From: Actinomycetes bacterium
GTDB lineage: Bacteria > Actinomycetota > Actinomycetes > Mycobacteriales > Mycobacteriaceae
Length of the DNA: 48,191 nt
Direction: 5' to 3'
Assembly (NCBI GenBank): GCA_022601275.1
Contig: JAHZIT010000158.1
Span: forward strand, 1 to 48,191
Below are positions 42,803 through 48,191 of this stretch, in pieces (position 1 is the stretch's first letter; every line of letters starts with the position of its first letter). The notes beneath the pieces are model-generated. The model saw nothing but the letters and a program-made list of their open reading frames with translations. It was not told where the DNA came from and made no database searches. The translations under genes were made by a program, and so were the position numbers.

Positions 42803-44227
42803 TCAGTGTCGCCGAGGCGGCGGCCAGGGCGGTTCTCCGCACAATGCCAGCAACGCGTTCTCGATCACTTCTGGCAACGCCGGATGAATCCAGTACTGAC
42901 CTCGAGCCATGTCGCGCGCGGGGACGTCGAATGCCATCGCCTGGATGACCGGCTGGATGATCGACGACGCCTGGTGTCCCATGATGTGGCAGCCGAGGAG
43001 CAGTCCCGTGTCGTCGTCGATGATCAACTTGGCGAATCCGGTGGAATCTTCCATCGCCCAGCCGTACCCGACATCGCTGTAGTCCTGCACCTTGGATTGG
43101 GTGCGGTAGCCTGCGGCGCGCGCCTCATTCTCGGTCAGTCCGACCGACGCGATCTGAGGTTCGGTGAACACTGCCGCCGGCACGTTGCGGTGATTGACCG
43201 GCATAAGGTTGTCGGTGTCGTCCCAGTCCTGAAGCAAGTTGTTCTTGACGACCCGCGCTTCGTGATTGGCGACATGCTTGAGTTGGTACGGCGAGCAGAC
43301 GTCGCCGAGTGCGAAGATATTTCGCGCTGTGCTGCGCTGAAATTCGTCGACCAAGACGCGTCCCCCATCGACCTGAACGCCGACGCGGTGCGCGTCGAGC
43401 TGGTCTCCGTTGGGCACCCGCCCGGTAGCGATCAGCAGCCTGTCGCCGTGCAGCGTCGAACCGTCGTCGAGCTTGAGCGTGACGCCGGCCTCGTCGGTGT
43501 CAGTTCCGCGGTGTCCATTGACGATATTGCGGCGGGCATGGATCTCCCACTTCCTGGAAGCGATATCGGTGAACCGTTCGCAGACGGTGTCATCGCTGTG
43601 GCTGAGCATCGTGGTTCCGCGCAGCACGATCGTGACCCGGGAGCCCAACGAGGAGAAGATGTGCGCGAACTCCGCAGCCACGAACCCGCCGCCCACGATG
43701 ATGATGTGCTCGGGTAGGTCGGCAATGCGCATGATGGTGTCGCTGGTGTGGTATTCGACTCCGCAGTCGGCGATGGCCGGCGGCACGGTGGCGCGCGCCC
43801 CCGCTGCAATCACGACCTGGTCCGCGCTGAACTCATCGCCATCGTCGGTTCGTAGCAGATAGCCACCGCCTGGGGCCGGCGCGGCGAATCGTGCGTGGCT
43901 GGCGAAGACCTCTACGTTCGGAGAGGAACGCCGGTAGTCCGCGCCGCCGGCCGCCAGGGGGTCGATGCGACCGAACACCCTGGAGACGATGTCGGCCCAG
44001 CGCACCGTTTCCAGTTGGGTGTCAATTCCGAAACGGCTTGATTCGCGGGCCTGTTGGGCCACTCCCGCGGCGTAGACGAACATCTTGGTCGGCAGACACC
44101 CGACATTGAGGCAGGTGCCACCGAACACCCCCTGCTCGCAGATGGCCACCCGCTTGTGGTCATAACGTTCATCGAGGATCGAGTTGCCCGAGCCGGTGCC
44201 GATGATCGCGATGTCGAAGTCAGCCAT
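42803..44227 (-). CDS. mtr: Mycothione reductase
   Basis: A 474-residue flavoprotein disulphide reductase that uses NADPH to reduce mycothiol disulphide. FAD motif FDIAIIGTGSGNSI begins at residue 4. The redox-active pair is C39/C44 in GGTCLNVGCLPTK. The NADPH motif is IIIVGGGFVAAEFAHIF and the second FAD motif is NIFALGDVCSP. The catalytic His-Glu is in WIHPALPEVIENALL. GTGSGN and these features match mycobacterial Mtr (Rv2855) more than glutathione reductase or dihydrolipoamide dehydrogenase. ATG 44227 is the family start. It overlaps the stop of the upstream hydrolase by eight bases, so the two are co-translated. Confidence 0.94.
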   Translation of the reverse strand: MADFDIAIIGTGSGNSILDERYDHKRVAICEQGVFGGTCLNVGCLPTKMFVYAAGVAQQARESSRFGIDTQLETVRWADIVSRVFGRIDPLAAGGADYRRSSPNVEVFASHARFAAPAPGGGYLLRTDDGDEFSADQVVIAAGARATVPPAIADCGVEYHTSDTIMRIADLPEHIIIVGGGFVAAEFAHIFSSLGSRVTIVLRGTTMLSHSDDTVCERFTDIASRKWEIHARRNIVNGHRGTDTDEAGVTLKLDDGSTLHGDRLLIATGRVPNGDQLDAHRVGVQVDGGRVLVDEFQRSTARNIFALGDVCSPYQLKHVANHEARVVKNNLLQDWDDTDNLMPVNHRNVPAAVFTEPQIASVGLTENEARAAGYRTQSKVQDYSDVGYGWAMEDSTGFAKLIIDDDTGLLLGCHIMGHQASSIIQPVIQAMAFDVPARDMARGQYWIHPALPEVIENALLALCGEPPWPPPRRH

Positions 44228-45290
44228 GGCCTTCACTTTCGTCGGTTTGTATCGGCTTTGCCGCAGTGTCGGCAAGATGGCTGTTGAGGTACCAGTCCAG
44301 CCAGCGGCGCAACTCGGCATAGGCCTGCGCTCGGGACTCGGGCACCGACAGGAACACGTCGTGTTTCGCCTCGGTGATCGGCGCGATGGTCGTCCGGTTG
44401 CCGATGCAGCCCGCCCAACGGGCGATCTGTCTCACGTCGAGCACGGCATCTCCGCGCCGCATCGTCTCGATAGCTCCGATGCCCTGGACTCCTGCGATGT
44501 CTTCGGCGGCGTCGCCGACCTCGCGAACGCTGCGGTCCGAGCGCAGCACCAGGTTCGGGACTCCGACGTCGAGACCGCGGTGCAGCCTGGCCTGCCCACG
44601 TCTGATCGCATGGATCCAGCCGAACGTGACCGGGAAGCCCCCGATCGGTTTCCATGTCAGGTCGTAGTCGAACTCACCGTGGTAGTCGCGGTGCAGGGTG
44701 ATTCCGTAGCCGCCTTCGGTGGGTCGACGCACCACGGTCCGCTTCCGAAGCCGGCCCAGGGCCATGATTGCCGCCGTGGCGGGCGGCATCCGCAGTATGG
44801 GGTGTCCGTGCAGGTCCAGCCAGGGGCTGTTGAGAAGCAGCCCGGATACGCCCTTGTCCGGGGTGGCCGCGCGGCGACGCCGATCAAGCCAGAGGGAGAC
44901 GACCAGGCCGCCGGCCGAGTGGCCGTAGATCAAGATCGGCCCGTCGCACTCCGCGGCGATGGTGTCCAGCGCCCGTTCCAGCTCAGCGTCATAGCGAGCC
45001 AGGTTCGTGGTGAAGTGCGGGGTCTGTCCCTCGCGGTGGGAACGCCCGCATTTGTGCAGGTCGAGCGCATAAGGGGCGATCCCACGGGCGGCGAAGCAAT
45101 CCGCCAGCTCAGTATTGAAAAAGTAGTCGGTGAATCCGTGAACCATCAGCACGGCGCGGCTGACCGATGCGTCCGGGACGCCGCGGCGGACCAGCGTCGC
45201 TTCGAGCTCGCCTTCGCCATCTGGATCGGGACCCAGGGCGAACGTGGTCTGCCAGTAGCCGGGCAGCACGTCGGGCTCCCATCCAGACAC
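44220..45290 (-). CDS. Alpha/beta-hydrolase (lysophospholipase/serine aminopeptidase S33-like)
   Basis: A 356-residue alpha/beta-hydrolase equivalent in place to Rv2854. The oxyanion region is LMVHGFTDYFFN and the nucleophile elbow is GHSAGG in ILIYGHSAGGLVVSLWL (Ser nucleophile). The C-terminal His is in ITEAKHDVFLSVPESR, with an Asp in the preceding DAVLDVRQIA region likely. The family includes monoacylglycerol lipases and lysophospholipases; the substrate is unknown. GTG 45290 is preferred because TAAGGT lies seven bases upstream (leaderless pattern); GTG 45299 is also in frame. Its end overlaps mtr by eight bases, so it forms an operon with mycothione reductase. Confidence 0.85.
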   Translation of the reverse strand: MSGWEPDVLPGYWQTTFALGPDPDGEGELEATLVRRGVPDASVSRAVLMVHGFTDYFFNTELADCFAARGIAPYALDLHKCGRSHREGQTPHFTTNLARYDAELERALDTIAAECDGPILIYGHSAGGLVVSLWLDRRRRAATPDKGVSGLLLNSPWLDLHGHPILRMPPATAAIMALGRLRKRTVVRRPTEGGYGITLHRDYHGEFDYDLTWKPIGGFPVTFGWIHAIRRGQARLHRGLDVGVPNLVLRSDRSVREVGDAAEDIAGVQGIGAIETMRRGDAVLDVRQIARWAGCIGNRTTIAPITEAKHDVFLSVPESRAQAYAELRRWLDWYLNSHLADTAAKPIQTDESEGHG

Positions 45291-45297
45291 GACCGCC

Positions 45298-45303
45298 ACC
45301 TTA
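45298..45303 (-). promoter_or_regulatory. Candidate leaderless -10 element of the hydrolase-mtr operon
   Basis: On the minus strand TAAGGT is followed by seven bases and GTG 45290. It overlaps the alternative start GTG 45299, which would then lie upstream of the transcription start. Confidence 0.4.
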
Positions 45304-45428
45304 GTGCCGAACGGCGGGCTGCCGTTGCCTCGTGTGGCGGTCCGTACGGTATGAGCGGCCGTGTCGGGATAACCTGAACACCGGGAAGCCGTGATCAACG
45401 GGCAGCGACCACGAAGGACCAGAAAAAC

Positions 45429-46985
45429 GTGTCTGAACCAGAGAAGACCGACGTCCTGCTGGTAGGTGCCGGCATCATGAGCGCCACGCTTTGTGCGCTG
45501 CTGCGCTTGGTGGAGCCCGACTGGTCGATGACGCTGGTGGAACGTCTCGACGGCGCGGCTGCAGAGAGCAGCGACCCATGGAACAACGCGGGAACCGGCC
45601 ATTCGGCACTGTGTGAGCTGAACTACACCCCGGAGCGGGCCGATGGCTCCATCGACATCACCAAGGCAGTCCACGTCAACGAGCAGTTCCAGGTGTCGCG
45701 GCAATTCTGGGCCTACGCGGTCGAGAACGGGGTGCTGCCCGATGTGCGTAACTTCCTCAACCCGATACCGCATGTCAGCTTCGCGCACGGATCGGAGAAC
45801 GTCGACTATCTCAAGAGGCGCTATGAGGCGCTCGTCGGCAATCCGCTGTTCGCCACGATGGAGTTCATCGACGATCGCGATGAGTTCAGCCGCCGGTTGC
45901 CGCTGATGGCACAGGACCGCGATTTCTCTGACCCGGTTGCGCTGAACTGGACGCAGGAGGGCACCGACGTCGACTTCGGTTCACTGTCGCGGCAGCTGAT
46001 CGGGTTCGGTGCGGCGCAGGGTATGTCCACGCTGTTCGGTCACGAGGTGCGCGACCTGCACCAGGAGTCCAACGGCACCTGGACGGCCAAGGTCGTCAAC
46101 CGGCGCACCGGCGCACACCGCAAGTTCAACGCCAAGTTCGTCTTCGTCGGTGCCGGCGGTGGCGCTCTTCCGCTGCTCCAGAAGGCGGGCATCAAGGAGG
46201 CCAAGGGATTCGGTGGCTTCCCCGTGGGTGGCGAGTTCCTGATCACCGGCAACCAGGTGCTCGCGGCTGCCCATCAGGCCAAGGTGTACGGGCTGCCGCC
46301 GCTGGGCGCCCCGCCGATGTCGGTGCCGCACTTGGATGCCCGGGTGATCAACGGCAAGTCCTGGCTGCTTTTCGGTCCGTTCGCGGGTTGGTCCCCGAAG
46401 TTCCTCAAGCAGGGCAAGATCACCGACCTGCCGTTGTCGGTGAAGCCGAACAACCTGGTGTCGATGCTGGGTGTGGGGCTCACCGAGGGCGGACTGTTGA
46501 AGTATCTGATCAGCCAGCTCTTGCTGAGCGAAGGCGCTCGCGTGGACGCGCTTCGTGAATTCGCCCCTGGCGCAGTTGATTCCGATTGGGTCCTCGACGT
46601 TGCCGGGCAGCGCGTTCAGGTGATTCGGAAGGCGAAGGGCAAAGGCGGCGTCCTGGAGTTCGGCACCACCGTGTTGTCGGCCGCCGACGGCAGCATCGCC
46701 GGACTGCTCGGTGCGTCCCCGGGTGCGTCGACCGCGGTGCCTGCAATGTTTGAAGTGATGGAGCGTTGCTTTCCTGACCAGTACCAAGGCTGGCTGCCCA
46801 AGCTCAAGCAGATGGTTCCGTCGCTGGGCACCGAGTTAGCAAGTGAGCCAGCGCTTTTCGAGCAACTATGGGCGCATGGGACCAAGGTGCTCAGGCTCGA
46901 TGAGCCCGCCGGTGGCTTCCCGGTCACCGCCGGCAACGGGTCTATCGCCGACCCAGAGCATTCCTCCGCTGCAGTCAACGCATGA
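45429..46985 (+). CDS. mqo: Malate:quinone oxidoreductase
   Basis: A 518-residue FAD-dependent membrane-associated malate dehydrogenase that passes electrons from malate to menaquinone in the TCA cycle. The FAD motif [19 protein letters not shown] opens the protein. Mqo-family blocks follow: [75 protein letters not shown] and [16 protein letters not shown]. It is the positional match of Rv2852c. The GTG at 45429 has AAGGA about ten bases upstream, and TAACCT at 45370-45375 could be a -10. The stop is followed by 81 bases in which ATGACAGCAG occurs twice (first at the stop). Confidence 0.95.
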   Translation: MSEPEKTDVLLVGAGIMSATLCALLRLVEPDWSMTLVERLDGAAAESSDPWNNAGTGHSALCELNYTPERADGSIDITKAVHVNEQFQVSRQFWAYAVENGVLPDVRNFLNPIPHVSFAHGSENVDYLKRRYEALVGNPLFATMEFIDDRDEFSRRLPLMAQDRDFSDPVALNWTQEGTDVDFGSLSRQLIGFGAAQGMSTLFGHEVRDLHQESNGTWTAKVVNRRTGAHRKFNAKFVFVGAGGGALPLLQKAGIKEAKGFGGFPVGGEFLITGNQVLAAAHQAKVYGLPPLGAPPMSVPHLDARVINGKSWLLFGPFAGWSPKFLKQGKITDLPLSVKPNNLVSMLGVGLTEGGLLKYLISQLLLSEGARVDALREFAPGAVDSDWVLDVAGQRVQVIRKAKGKGGVLEFGTTVLSAADGSIAGLLGASPGASTAVPAMFEVMERCFPDQYQGWLPKLKQMVPSLGTELASEPALFEQLWAHGTKVLRLDEPAGGFPVTAGNGSIADPEHSSAAVNA

Positions 46986-47066
46986 CAGCAGCCGAAGAAT
47001 GACAGCAGCGCGGCGGCGCGGCTGGGCCAGGATAGGGATGCCACCTCGTATGCCGATGGCGGGGCT

Positions 47067-48191
47067 GTGACTGCTAGCAAACTTTCGCCTTCCAAACTTT
47101 CGCCCGATTCCTCTCCAGTGAGCTTTCCCTTCAGCGCGCTGGTGGGCCACGAGCGGCTGCGGCTGGCGCTGGTGCTGTGCGCAGTGCGACCAGACATCGG
47201 GGGAGTGCTCATCCGGGGAGAGAAGGGCACCGCGAAGTCGACAGCCGTCCGCGGTCTGGCGCATGTGTTGACCAAGGCTTTCGAAGTGTCCGGCGGAGGC
47301 GGCGGGCAGCTCGTTGAACTGCCGATCGGCGCCACCGAGGACCGGGTAGTCGGTTCGCTTGACCTGCAGAAGGTGCTGCGTGATGGTGAGCATGCTTTCT
47401 CGCCAGGCCTGCTGGCCCGGGCGCACCAAGGTGTGTTGTACGTCGACGAGGTCAATCTGCTGCACGACCATCTGGTCGATGTCTTGCTGGATGCGGCGGC
47501 AATGGGCCGGGTGCACATCGAGCGCGACGGGGTGTCGCACAGCCACGAAGCCCGGTTCGTGCTGATCGGCACCATGAACCCGGAAGAAGGGGAGCTTCGT
47601 CCGCAGTTGCTCGACCGGTTCGGGCTTACCGTCGACGTCCGGGCTTCGCGAGATGTCGACGTCCGGGCCGAGGTGATTCGTGCGCGCCTGGCCTACGAAT
47701 CCGATCCGGCGCGCTACGCGGAGCAGTACGCCGCAGCCGATGCCGAACTCGCTGCCCGCATTTCCCAAGCCCGTGCGTTGCTGCCCGATGTGGTGTTGCC
47801 CGACAACGAGTTACGCCGCATCGCGGCGTTGTGCGCGGCTTTCGACGTCGACGGTATGCGCGCCGACCTGGTGGTTGCGCGCACCGCCGTGGCCCATGCT
47901 GCGTGGCGGGGAACAATCACCGGGGCGAGCGAAGCGACGGGAAGAATCACCGGGGCGAGCGAAGCGACGGGAAGAATCATCGTCGACGAGGAGAACATCC
48001 GGGTGGCCGCTGAACTTGCGCTGCCCCACCGTCGCCGCCGCGATCCGTTCGACGACCCGGGTTTGGATCAAGACCGTCTCGACGATGCTATGGAGCAGGC
48101 CGGCGAGGCGGCCGACGACCGCCCCGAACCCGATCCCGACCCATCCGGCGGCGGCGAATCGCTGCCGGATGGGATGGCTGATGGCCAGGGA
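47067..48191 (+). CDS. Magnesium/cobalt-chelatase-like AAA+ ATPase (ChlI/ChlD type), 3' end outside window
   Basis: The first 375 codons of a gene that continues beyond the window, with no stop codon before the end. It matches Rv2850c-type proteins, which fuse a ChlI-like AAA+ domain to a ChlD-like part. Walker A is [11 protein letters not shown] near residue 50 and Walker B is [11 protein letters not shown] near 130, followed by [20 protein letters not shown] (sensor 1 and Arg finger region). The segment [16 protein letters not shown] is a ChlI/ChlD hallmark. Residues about 283-303 contain a tandem insertion ([10 protein letters not shown] twice). The acidic Pro/Asp-rich linker begins at the window edge. 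In mycobacteria this gene is next to cobalamin-synthesis genes, suggesting cobalt chelation. Start GTG 47067 precedes a KLSP repeat and is only moderately certain. Confidence 0.88.
   Translation, partial: MTASKLSPSKLSPDSSPVSFPFSALVGHERLRLALVLCAVRPDIGGVLIRGEKGTAKSTAVRGLAHVLTKAFEVSGGGGGQLVELPIGATEDRVVGSLDLQKVLRDGEHAFSPGLLARAHQGVLYVDEVNLLHDHLVDVLLDAAAMGRVHIERDGVSHSHEARFVLIGTMNPEEGELRPQLLDRFGLTVDVRASRDVDVRAEVIRARLAYESDPARYAEQYAAADAELAARISQARALLPDVVLPDNELRRIAALCAAFDVDGMRADLVVARTAVAHAAWRGTITGASEATGRITGASEATGRIIVDEENIRVAAELALPHRRRRDPFDDPGLDQDRLDDAMEQAGEAADDRPEPDPDPSGGGESLPDGMADGQG
47078..47104 (+). repeat. 15-bp-period repeat in the N-terminal coding region of the chelatase
   Basis: CAAACTTTCGCC occurs at 47078-47089 and 47093-47104, encoding [10 protein letters not shown] just after the start codon. 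It lies before the conserved AAA+ domain, so it should be tolerated. Confidence 0.85.
47915..47974 (+). repeat. 30-bp perfect tandem duplication within the chelatase coding sequence
   Basis: The 30-base unit beginning AATCACCGGGGCGAGCGAAG and ending CGACGGGAAG is present at 47915-47944 and again at 47945-47974. It codes for [10 protein letters not shown] twice. The core GCGAGCGAAGCGACGGG has a repetitive, REP-like look different from the surrounding coding sequence. The reading frame is preserved. Confidence 0.95.

Overview
This GC-rich window reads as chromosomal DNA of a Mycobacterium/Mycolicibacterium-type actinobacterium. Gene content and order match, from family knowledge, the M. tuberculosis Rv2898c-Rv2850c stretch: yraN-comM-dprA-viuB-xerC, rpsB-tsf-amidase, pyrH-frr-cdsA-rlmN, the MPT70/MPT83 FAS1 proteins, dxr-rip-ispG-GNAT, a penicillin-binding lipoprotein, mapB, a glnA4 cluster, mycothione reductase, mqo and a magnesium-chelatase-like AAA+ gene. 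Mycothiol use, many GTG starts, ATGA overlaps and candidate leaderless promoters (TAnnnT 6-8 nt before ATG/GTG) fit this group. The exact species cannot be named from the sequence.

Layout. 1-6.1 kb: DNA-uptake/recombination genes (yraN, comM, dprA, xerC) with a siderophore-interacting flavoprotein and a lactate 2-monooxygenase-like gene between dprA and xerC. 6.2-13.9 kb: an M23-type secreted protein facing away from rpsB-tsf, an amidase, then pyrH-frr-cdsA-rlmN. 14.0-17.5 kb: an accessory insert with a large arylsulfatase, about 0.5 kb packed with unrelated short tandem repeats, and a frameshifted remnant of a wax-ester-synthase/DGAT gene. 17.5-20.9 kb (minus strand): DUF2631 membrane protein, class I photolyase and two FAS1 proteins (MPT70-like secreted, MPT83-like lipoprotein), each followed by a terminator hairpin; no dipZ lies between them. 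21-31.3 kb: dxr, rip and ispG (isoprenoid synthesis plus site-2 protease), GNAT proteins, a PBP lipoprotein, a DUF1707 protein, mapB, a lipoprotein and a degenerate alpha/beta-hydrolase.

31.3-39.6 kb is metabolically the most interesting part. A minus-strand pair resembling the N-acetylglutaminylglutamine amide (NAGGN) osmolyte genes (AsnB-like amidotransferase, then a GNAT plus ATP-grasp synthetase) diverges from a Puu-like cluster (GlnA4 gamma-glutamyl ligase, C26 gamma-glutamyl hydrolase, aldehyde dehydrogenase, SDR). 39.7-42.8 kb holds an ArsR-type repressor and a CbiMNQO-type nickel/cobalt ECF transporter; a 40-bp near-palindrome lies on the inferred cbiM promoter. 42.8-48.2 kb: an alpha/beta-hydrolase and mycothione reductase on the minus strand, mqo, and the start of a magnesium/cobalt-chelatase-like gene that runs off the window.

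A recurring feature is exact short tandem duplications (11-30 bp, 2-5 copies) scattered through genes and intergenic DNA, including one over the rpsB stop codon, an array at the end of a GNAT gene, and an in-frame 10-residue duplication in the chelatase AAA+ domain.
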